From contig NZ_JAPQES010000001.1 in assembly GCF_026735165.1 (NCBI RefSeq), forward strand, positions 1,054,001 through 1,118,000: a stretch of 64,000 nt of DNA. The letters are read 5' to 3'. Positions 8,087 through 17,946 of this stretch are shown here, in pieces (the stretch's first letter is position 1; every line of letters begins with the position of its first letter). Below the pieces are notes generated by a model. That model saw only the letters and a program-made list of their open reading frames with translations, was not told the origin of the DNA and did not search any database. The position numbers and the translations under genes are program-made. Origin of the DNA: Clostridium ganghwense (lineage in GTDB: Bacteria; Bacillota; Clostridia; Clostridiales; Clostridiaceae).

Positions 8087-8229
8087 CTCTGAACTTTCTC
8101 ATAGTAAGTGGCGATTGTATGCTTTTTTATATTAGATTCTTGAAGCTTATACTTAACTATTCTCTTCATAAGCTTTTTAATATCTTCCTGTCCATAGTGA
8201 AACTTAACCTTTGGTTTTCCTTTGGACAT
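8083..8229 (-). CDS. 48-residue basic protein coupled to the recombinase gene
   Basis: It starts at the ATG (8227-8229) directly behind GGGGGATTTTT. It encodes a very basic chain beginning MSKGKPKVKFHYGQEDIKKL and ending in TYYEKVQR. Its TGA overlaps the recombinase GTG, so the two are translated together. I do not recognise a family. Size, charge and coupling would suit a recombination directionality factor or a small regulator, but this is inference. The first bases of the gene, together with the hairpin before it, are repeated at 14216-14267 with the ATG changed to ACG. Confidence 0.65.
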   Translation of the reverse strand: MSKGKPKVKFHYGQEDIKKLMKRIVKYKLQESNIKKHTIATYYEKVQR

Positions 8230-8275
8230 AAAAATCCCCCAGCATATTAATTCATTTATAATTATATGCTGGAGG
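8224..8275 (-). repeat. 52-bp direct repeat, copy 1, with hairpin
   Basis: It matches 14216-14267 at 51 of 52 positions. It contains the inverted repeat CCAGCATAT...ATATGCTGG and, on the minus strand, GGGGGATTTTT plus the ATG of the 48-residue protein. It can act as terminator after the kinase gene and as translation leader of the next gene. Confidence 0.85.
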
Positions 8276-8301
8276 TAAGTTATTTATATTGGGTTACATA
8301 A

Positions 8302-11300
8302 TTATAATCCATACACATCCGAAAATTCTATATCAATTCTATCTATTAAATTATTTTCAAATTCATTATAATTATCCATAGCAATATCTTCTTCATAATC
8401 TAATTTTCTAGAAGGTAGATTTATAGTAAATTCCGTAAATTCACCATCTTTACTCTCTACAGTAATATTACCATTATGCAATTTAACAAGTAATTTAACA
8501 ATTGTTAAGCCAATTCCACTTCCTTCACTATTTCTAGTAAAAGATTTATCTACCTGCCTAAAACGTTCAAAAATCATCTTCTGCTTATCTCTTGGAATTC
8601 CAATTCCTGTATCTCTTACTACTATACTAATTGAATCTTCCTTATCATATATATTTACAGAAATCTCATCTCCTTCATCCGTAAATTTTATAGCATTAGA
8701 AAGTAAATTTAACATTACTCTTTCAATATTAAAAGGATCACAAGCAATTACCTTATTTTTTATATTTGAGTTGAATTTTAATCTTCTATTTTTATTTTTT
8801 ACATAATCTGAAACTGAATAAGTTATCTTGCTAATAAATTCTACTATATCATTATTTTTTAAATTTAATTCGAAAGAGTTAGAATTTATTCTAGTTATAT
8901 CAACTATGTTATTAACTAACTTTAGAAGTCTATAATTATTTTGCTTAATAACTTTTGTATATTTTTCAAATTTCTCATTAGCTTCTGAACTTAAATTATT
9001 ATTTAGATATAAATTTAACATTTGTAATGCACAAAATGATAGATTCAATGGTGTTTTTAACTCATGAGATAAATTTGCTAAAAGCTCTAATTTTAATTTA
9101 TTATATTCAAGCTGTTCTCTTAGTAAATTATATTCAGTAACATCTACTCCACAGCTCAATGTTCCTTCTTCTTTTCCATATTTATCTCTTAGTGTAACAT
9201 TATAACAACATATCATTCTTTCTTCACCATTTTTAGTTGTAACAATTTTTTCTGAATATCTCACTAATTCTCCACTTATTAATGTTTGAACATCGTTATT
9301 TTCCTCTTTGTGCTCTTTCTTACTAATAAATTCACTCCATTGCTTTCCATGTAATTCCGCTTCACAATATCCTAAAATTTCACACCCTTTTCTATTAATT
9401 AATGTTATTTTATCATCTTTGTCCAAAACTAAAATTGAAACTTCTGCAATATCAAGATACTTTTGCAATCTATCTCTCTCTTCTTTTAACTCTAATGTAC
9501 GTTCTTTTACTTTATTATCTAATACTACATTAGAAAGTTCTAACTTTTCATATAACTTTGCATTTTCAAGAGCAATAACTATTTGAGCAGAGAGTATTTC
9601 TAAAACTTTCAATCTATCCTTTGTGAAAGCACCTCTCATAAGATTATTTTCTACATAAATTATTCCCTTAAATTCGCCTTGATTTATTAACGGATAGCAT
9701 AAAACTGATTTAGATTTGTTTTTAACAATATACTTATCATTGCCAAATTTTGTTGAATCAATAGCATTTTCTAAAATAACATTTTCGATAGTCCTACTAA
9801 CATAATTTATAATGCTCTTAGGAATATCCCCATATTCTTCAACTTTTATATTTAATCCAACAGTTATTTTTTCTTGTTCACTTTCTTTTTTGCCTTTAAT
9901 TATAAGATTATCTTTTTCCTTAACAATAAAAACTACTTTCTGAGCCCCCAAATTCTCTATAACAATCTTAATTAATGTTTTTATTAATTTTTCTAAAACA
10001 ATTTCCTGTGAAATAGCTTGACTTGCCTTCATAATTGCAGCAATATCTACTAACTCTAAAATTGTAGTTTGACTTTCAATGATATTACCTTCAAATTTTT
10101 CATGAAAAATTTGTAAATATTTATTTTGTAAATCCTTTACTTTAGATTCTGCTCCCCAACGCTTGTAGCAAGAATATGATTCTTTAAAGTGTAATTTAGC
10201 ATATCTATAGTTATTTTTACTAAGCCAAAATTTTGTAGCAAGCTCATTAGCTAAAGCTTCATCATTTATGTATTCATTTTCTTTTGCCAATGAAATGGCC
10301 TTATCATAACACTTTATCGCTTCATCAGTTTTCCCTAATACTCTGAATTGTTCCGCTTCAACCAAATAAAATTTATGCAAGAAATTCATTGGAGCATTCT
10401 CAGCCCATTTTTTCATTTTATCTTGATTTTGTAAAATTCTTATTAAAATCTCTTCTTTTTCCTTATCTGAAGCATCAGAATATACCGCAAGTCTTGAAAG
10501 AGAATCAAAGAAAATATAGATAACTTCATCTAATAATCCTGAAAGTCCTTTAATACTTTCCCCTACTTTTTCTCCACATTCAATAGCAGAAGAATATCTT
10601 TGAAAGTAATAATTAAGCATCATTTTGTTAACCAAAAGGTATGTTTTTGTAACTATATCACCATTATTACTAATAATATCAATAATAGAATTTTCATCAC
10701 ATAATTCACCTATTAATTTTGTAGGAGTATTTGATTTTCCTTGCATATTTAAAACAAATTGTCCAAAAATACTTATCCAATTTGAAGATACTCCTTGTTT
10801 AATTTTTCTAAGTCTTTCTATATTTATTTTTATTTTTTTTTCTAATTCTTTAAGCGACTCACCAAGATAAATTGCATTCTTAGAATATACCAAGAGTCCA
10901 TATCCAGCATATTCAAAATCACCGTTCTCCATACCTGAATAATATACTTCTTCACTAGGATTTAAAGTTAAACGTAAATGTTCTTTCCACTGTTGTATAG
11001 CCCCACTATATATGTTTAAAACCATTGGTTTATATTGTTTTAATTTTTGACTTTCTATTAGAGCACAACTCATTTTCCCTAGTTTATATGCAAGATTTAT
11101 ATCAATTCCTGATGAACTAAGAATCATTCCATAGGATGCATAAGCCATTGCTGAAAGAGGTGCATTACCATATTTCAATGAAAGTTCCATCATTTTACAT
11201 ACCACTATTGGAGTCAGCATAGGTGCTGTTTTATATGTAACAGATATGCTGCCAGCTAAAATTTGCATTGCTGCAAGTTTTATAGGCTCTTTCATTACAG

Positions 11301-13968
11301 GAAGATTAACTAATTCTTCTACTTCCATTCCTGACATAGCTTCTTTTAGATTAGCAAAAGCACTTTCTATATCAGCTTGTGTTGGTGCTATAGGAATATC
11401 TATATCCATTTCTTTTAATACTGATATACTTATATTCAAAGCTTCCTGTATTTTAAATTGAGATTGATAAGCTTGCAATTCTACATTATACACCTTAACT
11501 TTATCAATTACTGTTTTCGCATTATCTAAAACCATTCTTGAATATTGCTCCATTTTTTCAAAATCACCAATAAGATAAGACATTTCTGTTATTTCAGAAT
11601 ATAATTTTAGTGTCATATCATAATATTTTTTCCAAGAATCATTACTTAACATTTTAATACCTGTTTCAAAATAAACAAATGCTGCTTTATAAGCTGATGA
11701 ACTTTTTGCCGCCATACCTGCTTTTAAATTTAACTCAGCAAGTTTTATACGTTCTGTTGTTTCACTTATGATAGTTCTACCTGCATTAAGCTGTCTTACT
11801 GTTTCAAATAATTGTTCTGTTTTTTCAGAATGTAAATATTCTTTTAACAGTAATTTACCTATGTGTAGATGAGCAGCTGGTTTCATTTCTTTAGGTATTA
11901 AAGCATAAACCGCCTGTTGTATACGGTCATGTAGAAATCTAAATTTAATATTATCTTTTGATAAATCCATACTTTCATTTTTTAAAATAGATACTAGTCC
12001 TTTATCAGCAGCTACCTGTAATTCTTCCAATACCCCCTCTGAAGATTTATTACTAACTAGAGTAAGAGTTCTTAAATCAAATTGATTTCCTATGCAAGCA
12101 GCATTTTTTAATTCTTCTACAGTTGAAGGATTTAGTGTATTTATTTTTTGTATTAGCAAGTCTACTACATTTTCAGTTATATCCATTTTTTTTATTTCTT
12201 CCGTATCCCAACACCACTGCATTGACTGGTAATCAAACCAAATGTATTTTTTATCATACAATATCTTTAAAAATTCTCTCATAAAAAAGCAATTTCCTGC
12301 AGTTTTACTATATATAAAATCCGATAGTTCTTTAAACGAAGTAGACTCTTTTCTTGAACTCGTTAAAGTATCTTCAAGTAATGCTTGTACTTCTTTTTCC
12401 TTTAATGATTTTAATTCTATAATATTAACATTAGCTTTATTATTAATAAGCTCATTTTTCATAATGTTAACTGGATGAAGTGAATTAACTTCATTATCTC
12501 TATACGCTCCAATAATTAACAAATTTTCAATTGCTTCATTTGTCATTAAAGTTTTTATAAAATTCAAACTAGCAATGTCTGCCCACTGTAGGTCATCAAT
12601 AAACATAATAAGTGGATGTTCTTTTTCAGCAATTACCTTCATAAAGTTTTCAATAATTAAATTAAATCTATTTTGAGTTCCCATTGATCCTAATTCTGGA
12701 ACTGGCTCTTGCTCTCCAATAATCAGTTTTAAAGATGGTAAAACATCCACAAGTACTTGTCCATTATTTCCTACTGCCCGTAATATTTTTTTGCGCCATA
12801 TTTGTAATTGTTCAGAAGATTCCATAAGCAACTCATGGATAAATTTTTCAAGTGCTTGAATAATAGCATTATAGGGTGTTTCACTTTGCAATTGTTCAAA
12901 TTTACCACATATAAAATAAGCTGAGCTACCTAAAATTTCATTTTGTATTTTATTTACTAAAGCTGTCTTACCTATTCCTGAATAACCTTTGATTAATAAT
13001 AATTCTTTAGAACCATTACCAACTCTTTCAACGGAAGCAAGTAATTCTTTAATTTCTTCTTCTCTACCATATAATTTGGGTGATATTTCAAATCTATCAT
13101 TAATATCTTCCTGTGCAATTTCAAAGTTTTCTATGTTGTGATTGGATTTAAAACTTTCTTTGCATCTTTCTAAATCTCTTTTTAAACCAATTAAGCTTTG
13201 ATATCTATCTTCTGGCATTTTAGCTATTAACTTCATTATGATGTTTGAGATTACTTGTGGTATCCTATCATTAACTACAATGGGAGGTATAGCTTTTTTT
13301 GCAATATGCGCATAAATAAGTTCTATTCTATCAGAATTATTAAAAGGTAATTTTCCTGTTAATAATTGATAAAAACATATACCTAAAGAATAATAATCTG
13401 AACGATAATCTACTAGCTTACCTATTCTTCCTGTCTGTTCTGGTGATATATATTCTAAAGTACCTTCTAATTGTTCAGGATTTTTTTCATTTTTATTGTC
13501 TTCTATCATTATCATAGAACTATTAAAATCTATAATCCTTACTTCTCCATCAACATTAATTAAAATATTATTAGGATTAATATCAAGATGAACAATTTTA
13601 TTCTTGTGTATATCATTTAGAATATCAACAAGTTGAATAGCTACTTCAAAAAATTTTTCTATGCTAATATCTTTATTTTTAATTAGATTTTTAAGTGAAT
13701 CTCCTTCAAAGTATTCCTTAACTAAAACTGGTCTACCATCCCAATTTTCTAAAGCGTATGCTTCTAATACCCCTTTAACACAATTAATTCTTTGAGCAAT
13801 TTCATATTCATTCTTTAATTTTTCAATACTTCTTAATGTTACTCTCTCTGAAGATACTGTCTTAAGAATTACACTTTCTTTTTTTCGTTTACTATAACCC
13901 TGGTAAACAAGTGTATCTTTACCTTCATAAATTAACTTATCCATTTGGTATTCTTTAAGTCCCAACAT
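8302..13968 (-). CDS. Hybrid Ser/Thr protein kinase - ATPase - GAF/PAS - histidine kinase
   Basis: This 1888-residue signalling protein has four parts. A Ser/Thr kinase domain (1-270) has the VAIK-like Lys in SVILKTV, HLDINPNNIL in place of HRD and DFN in place of DFG. An AAA/STAND-type ATPase has Walker A GYSGIGKT near 330 and Walker B LIMFIDDLQWAD, with a long TPR-like helical region to about 1300. GAF and PAS sensor domains follow. The C-terminal histidine kinase has SHELKTPLN with the phospho-His near 1635, then N-box NLLSNAIKF, DTGIGIP and GSGIGLTIV. This is the known trifunctional kinase family. No response regulator is encoded nearby. It is soluble, with no membrane segments seen. It is bracketed by 52-bp repeats. 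Confidence 0.9.
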   Translation of the reverse strand: MLGLKEYQMDKLIYEGKDTLVYQGYSKRKKESVILKTVSSERVTLRSIEKLKNEYEIAQRINCVKGVLEAYALENWDGRPVLVKEYFEGDSLKNLIKNKDISIEKFFEVAIQLVDILNDIHKNKIVHLDINPNNILINVDGEVRIIDFNSSMIMIEDNKNEKNPEQLEGTLEYISPEQTGRIGKLVDYRSDYYSLGICFYQLLTGKLPFNNSDRIELIYAHIAKKAIPPIVVNDRIPQVISNIIMKLIAKMPEDRYQSLIGLKRDLERCKESFKSNHNIENFEIAQEDINDRFEISPKLYGREEEIKELLASVERVGNGSKELLLIKGYSGIGKTALVNKIQNEILGSSAYFICGKFEQLQSETPYNAIIQALEKFIHELLMESSEQLQIWRKKILRAVGNNGQVLVDVLPSLKLIIGEQEPVPELGSMGTQNRFNLIIENFMKVIAEKEHPLIMFIDDLQWADIASLNFIKTLMTNEAIENLLIIGAYRDNEVNSLHPVNIMKNELINNKANVNIIELKSLKEKEVQALLEDTLTSSRKESTSFKELSDFIYSKTAGNCFFMREFLKILYDKKYIWFDYQSMQWCWDTEEIKKMDITENVVDLLIQKINTLNPSTVEELKNAACIGNQFDLRTLTLVSNKSSEGVLEELQVAADKGLVSILKNESMDLSKDNIKFRFLHDRIQQAVYALIPKEMKPAAHLHIGKLLLKEYLHSEKTEQLFETVRQLNAGRTIISETTERIKLAELNLKAGMAAKSSSAYKAAFVYFETGIKMLSNDSWKKYYDMTLKLYSEITEMSYLIGDFEKMEQYSRMVLDNAKTVIDKVKVYNVELQAYQSQFKIQEALNISISVLKEMDIDIPIAPTQADIESAFANLKEAMSGMEVEELVNLPVMKEPIKLAAMQILAGSISVTYKTAPMLTPIVVCKMMELSLKYGNAPLSAMAYASYGMILSSSGIDINLAYKLGKMSCALIESQKLKQYKPMVLNIYSGAIQQWKEHLRLTLNPSEEVYYSGMENGDFEYAGYGLLVYSKNAIYLGESLKELEKKIKINIERLRKIKQGVSSNWISIFGQFVLNMQGKSNTPTKLIGELCDENSIIDIISNNGDIVTKTYLLVNKMMLNYYFQRYSSAIECGEKVGESIKGLSGLLDEVIYIFFDSLSRLAVYSDASDKEKEEILIRILQNQDKMKKWAENAPMNFLHKFYLVEAEQFRVLGKTDEAIKCYDKAISLAKENEYINDEALANELATKFWLSKNNYRYAKLHFKESYSCYKRWGAESKVKDLQNKYLQIFHEKFEGNIIESQTTILELVDIAAIMKASQAISQEIVLEKLIKTLIKIVIENLGAQKVVFIVKEKDNLIIKGKKESEQEKITVGLNIKVEEYGDIPKSIINYVSRTIENVILENAIDSTKFGNDKYIVKNKSKSVLCYPLINQGEFKGIIYVENNLMRGAFTKDRLKVLEILSAQIVIALENAKLYEKLELSNVVLDNKVKERTLELKEERDRLQKYLDIAEVSILVLDKDDKITLINRKGCEILGYCEAELHGKQWSEFISKKEHKEENNDVQTLISGELVRYSEKIVTTKNGEERMICCYNVTLRDKYGKEEGTLSCGVDVTEYNLLREQLEYNKLKLELLANLSHELKTPLNLSFCALQMLNLYLNNNLSSEANEKFEKYTKVIKQNNYRLLKLVNNIVDITRINSNSFELNLKNNDIVEFISKITYSVSDYVKNKNRRLKFNSNIKNKVIACDPFNIERVMLNLLSNAIKFTDEGDEISVNIYDKEDSISIVVRDTGIGIPRDKQKMIFERFRQVDKSFTRNSEGSGIGLTIVKLLVKLHNGNITVESKDGEFTEFTINLPSRKLDYEEDIAMDNYNEFENNLIDRIDIEFSDVYGL

Positions 13969-14215
13969 AATTCATCCATCCTTTTTTATACTTTATTTTA
14001 TAGTTCTATAAAGTAATCAGTATTATCTTTGACATAACTTCAAGGTTATGTTTTTAATTATTTAGCTTATTATTATGAAAATTTATGATAAATAAACAAA
14101 TACTTAAAATATATCTATTTATTAAAAGGTTTTCCTTTTAAATAATATTATACTAAATTTTGTATAATATTGTTATATTTTTGTACAAAAACTCTTTAAA
14201 TGGATTATTTTTTGG

Positions 14216-14267
14216 GGACGTAAAAATCCCCCAGCATATTAATTCATTTATAATTATATGCTGGAGG
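14216..14267 (-). repeat. 52-bp direct repeat, copy 2
   Basis: Second copy of the 8224-8275 repeat, same orientation, 5,992 bp away. The one difference (A to G at 14220) destroys the start codon, and no small open frame follows it. The 13969-14215 stretch between this repeat and the kinase start is AT-rich with no gene and should hold the kinase promoter. Confidence 0.85.
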
Positions 14268-14286
14268 ATAATACACTCTCAAACTA

Positions 14287-14323
14287 AACAACGCCGTACT
14301 GAAAATTCCAGTACGGCGTTGTT
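14287..14323. terminator. Strong bidirectional terminator
   Basis: A perfect 15-bp stem, AACAACGCCGTACTG (14287-14301) with CAGTACGGCGTTGTT (14309-14323), 7-base loop, then TTTA. It separates the retron RNA from the kinase gene. Confidence 0.85.
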
Positions 14324-14383
14324 TTTATTGTTAGAGGTGAAGCATAGTCTTCAAACTCCTCTAATAATATTTATAAAAAAACA

Positions 14384-14586
14384 AATAATAGATTTCTTGC
14401 TAACAATTCTTATATCTGGTTGTGACACTTCAGCGTAGCGCCACTAATGTCGAATAACCGAAGGATCGATTTTTCATTTGCACATTAGTGGCAGCGCAGC
14501 GAATTGCGCACAACCTGGTGATGTATGAGCTACAAATCTCCACCGCGGCGCAACACCGAGGCATAAAGGCCAAGAAATCTATTATT
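14384..14586 (-). ncRNA. Retron msr-msd RNA
   Basis: This 203-base RNA is closed by a perfect 16-bp pair of ends: CAAGAAATCTATTATT (14571-14586) with AATAATAGATTTCTTG (14384-14399). These are the a1 and a2 repeats that define retron RNA. After a1 come short msr hairpins (CGGTG/CGCCG; GGTG...CACC) in a GC-rich stretch unlike its surroundings. The msd part is a long hairpin (about 14418-14515). Its base is GGTTGTG/CACAACC, and its upper stem GCCACTAATGT/ACATTAGTGGC (14440-14450/14482-14492) has a loop of about 31 bases. A U-run follows a2 (14374-14381). The RNA lies downstream of its reverse transcriptase gene, whereas most retrons have it upstream. Confidence 0.87.
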
Positions 14587-14607
14587 ATACTTTCAACTCT
14601 ATGTAAC

Positions 14608-14636
14608 AGTATACCAAATTAAGACAATAAATTCAA
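14608..14636 (-). promoter_or_regulatory. Dedicated promoter for the retron RNA
   Basis: TTGAAT (14631-14636), 17 bases, TATACT (14608-14613) on the minus strand. Transcription would start just upstream of the a1 repeat, immediately after the reverse transcriptase stop codon. Confidence 0.6.
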
Positions 14637-14646
14637 TACTTAATAG

Positions 14647-16140
14647 TTAATTATTTATTATTTTCATAGCATCATCAATAATATCTTTATATCTTTCAGC
14701 ATTAACACTTTTTATCCATGCTGTCATACCAGATATTTCATTTATTACTTTAGCTGGAACCTTTTCAGTCTTTTTCAACTTATTAGCATTATAAATAGCG
14801 GCTCTTAATCTTTTTATCCATTTTTTTGGAACACCAATCTGCTCATTATTTATAACAATACCAGTAATACATTGACGATTATTTTTTCGTAAAAATCTAG
14901 TTTTAGTTTTATTAATCTTGAAACCTTCTTCATTTACTATTTTTGAAACCAGACCGCAAAATTTCCCAGAATTTAAATTTTCCATATCATCTATGTTAGC
15001 TTTAAAGCTAAAGCTCATGTCATCTGCATATCTCGTGTAATCAAAATCAAACTTAGAAGCTAATCCACTTAGTCTTTTATCTAGTTTAACACAAAGAATA
15101 TTTGTAATCATAGGACTTGCTGGCGAACCTTGTGGTAGAATTCTGTGGGATGTTTTAACGTACTTTATTTTTCCCCTTACTTCTATAGGCATACGCTCAC
15201 AATAAGTACAAATCATAGCCAACAATGATGCAATGTATCCAGAATACCCAAAAGCCTTGAACATACCTCTAACTCTTTCGAATGTAATAGTTGGAAAGAA
15301 ATCTTCAAGATCCATATTAATCAGTAATTCAGGTTGCTTAGCATGCGATTGTGCTGCTGAAACAACTGACTTTCCTTTCAAAAATCCATGTGCATGATTT
15401 GAAACAGAAAATTTGGACAAAATCTCCTCCAAAATTTTCTTCTGAGCAGTTTTCATTGTGGATTTTGGGGCTGCAATATTTCTAAGACCACCTTTTTTCT
15501 TAGGAACTGTATATCTATTATAATGATCAACGTAAACTACATCTCTATGATACACTAAAAATCTAAGTTGTTTATACTCAATACCTAATAATTCAGCCAA
15601 ATTCTTATCAGTTTTTATGATAGGTAGTCCTAGAGATAATAATTTCTCATCATCGCACTCCATATCATGAAGCAAGCTGGAATAGCCTTTTCCAATAAAC
15701 ACAATTTTGTCAGCTTTTTTCTTCTCCCATGCTTCTGAGCGCTGTCTTTTTTCAAGTTCTCGTTGTTTTTTTCTTTCAGCTCGTCGTGCAATGGACTCTT
15801 TCATAATTTTTTGTGCTACATCTAATCGGATTTTTTCGTAATCCCAAGTTTCGTCATATTCTTTCTTCATCTGACGTAACTTTATATTAATTTCATCTTT
15901 TTCTTTGTATAATTCTCCAATTTCATTAATTATTTTGTTATATTCTTTTAAAAGTTTTTGTCTGTCCTCATACTGCTCGGGTGTTTCATTATCTTGTCTT
16001 TCATAAGGTGTAGGTAAATCTTTTGGCCAAAATCCATATTCCTGCATTTTTAACAGAGTAAATTCTTTTTTACCCATATGATTTACTCTTTCTCTGTATT
16101 CTGCCTGTGTATTTTGTACAGTTTCATAATTATCCATCAT
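14647..16140 (-). CDS. Retron reverse transcriptase
   Basis: A 497-residue RNA-directed DNA polymerase that would copy msd into msDNA. The RT domain starts near residue 190: INMDLEDFF with Asp277, HRILPQGSPASPMITN (334-346) and the catalytic YTRYADDMSF (YADD 371-374). NHAHGF resembles retron region X (NAxxH) and CITGIVIN region Y (VTG). The first 180 residues are an extra helical, Lys/Arg/Glu-rich region not present in short retron RTs. No intron maturase or endonuclease domain is present. ATGA overlap with the SWIM gene couples translation. An ATG pair at the start leaves a one-residue doubt. Confidence 0.92.
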   Translation of the reverse strand: MMDNYETVQNTQAEYRERVNHMGKKEFTLLKMQEYGFWPKDLPTPYERQDNETPEQYEDRQKLLKEYNKIINEIGELYKEKDEINIKLRQMKKEYDETWDYEKIRLDVAQKIMKESIARRAERKKQRELEKRQRSEAWEKKKADKIVFIGKGYSSLLHDMECDDEKLLSLGLPIIKTDKNLAELLGIEYKQLRFLVYHRDVVYVDHYNRYTVPKKKGGLRNIAAPKSTMKTAQKKILEEILSKFSVSNHAHGFLKGKSVVSAAQSHAKQPELLINMDLEDFFPTITFERVRGMFKAFGYSGYIASLLAMICTYCERMPIEVRGKIKYVKTSHRILPQGSPASPMITNILCVKLDKRLSGLASKFDFDYTRYADDMSFSFKANIDDMENLNSGKFCGLVSKIVNEEGFKINKTKTRFLRKNNRQCITGIVINNEQIGVPKKWIKRLRAAIYNANKLKKTEKVPAKVINEISGMTAWIKSVNAERYKDIIDDAMKIINN

Positions 16141-17945
16141 AATAACAACTCCATAATATCATTCATTTTATATTCTTTATCTGGCTTCAATTTTAGCTTC
16201 AAAAATTTTGAAGACATCATATATAAAGCAAGGATATGTGAACAAGGAGCTGAAATGTTCCTTGGTCCTTTCGTAAACTCCCTACATGTACATTTCACTT
16301 TAGAAATTTGACCATCCTCATCAATAGTTAATTCTGTTTCTGTCATATCAAATTTTCTATAATAGTCATCAGAACCATGATATCTCCAATTTTTATATTT
16401 ACTGTTAGGCGTTTTAAATGAATGGGATGCAACAAATTCCTTATCACTTGTCATTTTTACTTTGAAGTTTTTCATTTCTTCATCCATATTTTCCTGAACT
16501 TTTAACTCCATAGGAGTTGTCTCATATAATTCTTTAGCAATAGGAGTATTGCATAACTGTCTAAATCGTACTGTATCGTTAACAGCATCGTAATATCCTT
16601 CACCACGTCTAAATAGCATACCTACGCCTGCTTTATTATCTTTCTTTGAAGTATCATTTAATTTATCATAAATATCCTCCAAAGATAAACCTCTATGCTC
16701 TTTCATCAACTTATAGATATCCTCATAGTTTCCATCTCCAATAAATCCACCTAAAATGTTAAATGCAGTTCCCTTTACCCAGTCATTAGAAGACCATGAA
16801 GAAAAACCAATAGTCATCTTCATTGTTCCTAAATCTGCTGTGATAAATTGAGGCATTCCAAAACCAAGCAATCTAACTTTAAAAGATTTAGCAAGTGGGA
16901 TTATCTTCTCCATAACCAGCCAACGTCTTCTTCCCCATATCTTCTCTTCTCGCTTTTTCTCTCCATTGTAAATAGCTTTAAGAGTACATTCTTTTCCAAA
17001 AGGTTCAAAAACAATTTTCACTGGCTTGCCAGGCTCTAATACCCATTTCATATATCTAGGACTTTTATGTGCTTTGTGTCTTCTTAAAAAAGAACATATA
17101 TCATACATATCTACTGGAGATAGTTCAATATCTATTCCACCTAGACTTGCTGCTGAAGAAACCTGATTAAAGCCCTTTATCCAAGTTTCTGGCAAATCTA
17201 TTTTCTTTTCAACGTGCTCAGGCATTACCCCTGTATCTACAGTAAAACCTCCTGGATTTACAGATAACTCTACATCTGTATATGTACGGAATCTTTCCAT
17301 TTCCTTAGCCAATTTAGCTGAAAAATCTATATTTGTTGTTCCAAGCTTAGGCTCTTGAAGCAATTCAAATTCATCCATATCAATAGATAAACATCCATAT
17401 GTAGATTCATCTAGAGAAAATGCTTCAAACGACACTTGATCAGGGTGCACAGTTATTACAGGGTCTAATACAAACCATAGTGCATAATCTCTATCTTTTA
17501 TAAATTTCCAAAAATCTCTTTCGATTTTATAATAATCTTTCCAAATATCATATTTGTCAATTTCTTTCTTTATGTGGTTTTTAATATCTACTAGCTTCTT
17601 TATTTCATCACCTTTTTGGCCTATTTGATTTACTAGTTCATCCATATCCTTTTGTAAATTTTCTCTTACTCCAGGCATATACTGTTCATGCTCAAGCATT
17701 CGTCTTTCAATCTCCTGCTCAAGCCATGCAAAAAATTCAACTCTTTCTTTCTTTTTCTGGCTCATATCTGAAACAACAATTTCACGGAGCATAAGCATAG
17801 CATCTCTAAAAACAAGGGGATGTTTCAATTTACCTAAAAAAGATACTTTTTCATCTCTTGAAAGATCAGGACTAAGTCCTAAAACAGTTTGGTCCCCTTG
17901 CTGAACGCACATGGATGGACTTGCATATTCATAATTAACTTTCAA
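16137..17945 (-). CDS. SWIM zinc-finger protein, retron-associated
   Basis: 602 residues ending in a SWIM zinc finger, CTCREFTK...APCSHIL. The ligands are Cys552, Cys554, Cys568 and His570, the CxCx(n)CxH pattern. Residues 75-130 are a coiled coil. SWIM domains bind DNA or protein. In the published grouping of retrons by accessory genes, as I remember it, type XIII pairs a WHSWIM protein with an ARM/HEAT protein, which fits this trio. The start is TTG at 17945 behind GGAGG, one base after the previous stop. The stop overlaps the RT start. It is likely an effector or adaptor of the retron; its activity is unknown. Confidence 0.85.
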   Translation of the reverse strand: MKVNYEYASPSMCVQQGDQTVLGLSPDLSRDEKVSFLGKLKHPLVFRDAMLMLREIVVSDMSQKKKERVEFFAWLEQEIERRMLEHEQYMPGVRENLQKDMDELVNQIGQKGDEIKKLVDIKNHIKKEIDKYDIWKDYYKIERDFWKFIKDRDYALWFVLDPVITVHPDQVSFEAFSLDESTYGCLSIDMDEFELLQEPKLGTTNIDFSAKLAKEMERFRTYTDVELSVNPGGFTVDTGVMPEHVEKKIDLPETWIKGFNQVSSAASLGGIDIELSPVDMYDICSFLRRHKAHKSPRYMKWVLEPGKPVKIVFEPFGKECTLKAIYNGEKKREEKIWGRRRWLVMEKIIPLAKSFKVRLLGFGMPQFITADLGTMKMTIGFSSWSSNDWVKGTAFNILGGFIGDGNYEDIYKLMKEHRGLSLEDIYDKLNDTSKKDNKAGVGMLFRRGEGYYDAVNDTVRFRQLCNTPIAKELYETTPMELKVQENMDEEMKNFKVKMTSDKEFVASHSFKTPNSKYKNWRYHGSDDYYRKFDMTETELTIDEDGQISKVKCTCREFTKGPRNISAPCSHILALYMMSSKFLKLKLKPDKEYKMNDIMELLL

Positions 17946-17946
17946 G

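Noticed and set aside
14647-16140. Reverse transcriptase as a group II intron protein
   Set aside because: No maturase or endonuclease domain, no domain V/VI-like RNA around it, and a perfect a1/a2-bounded msr-msd RNA lies next to it.
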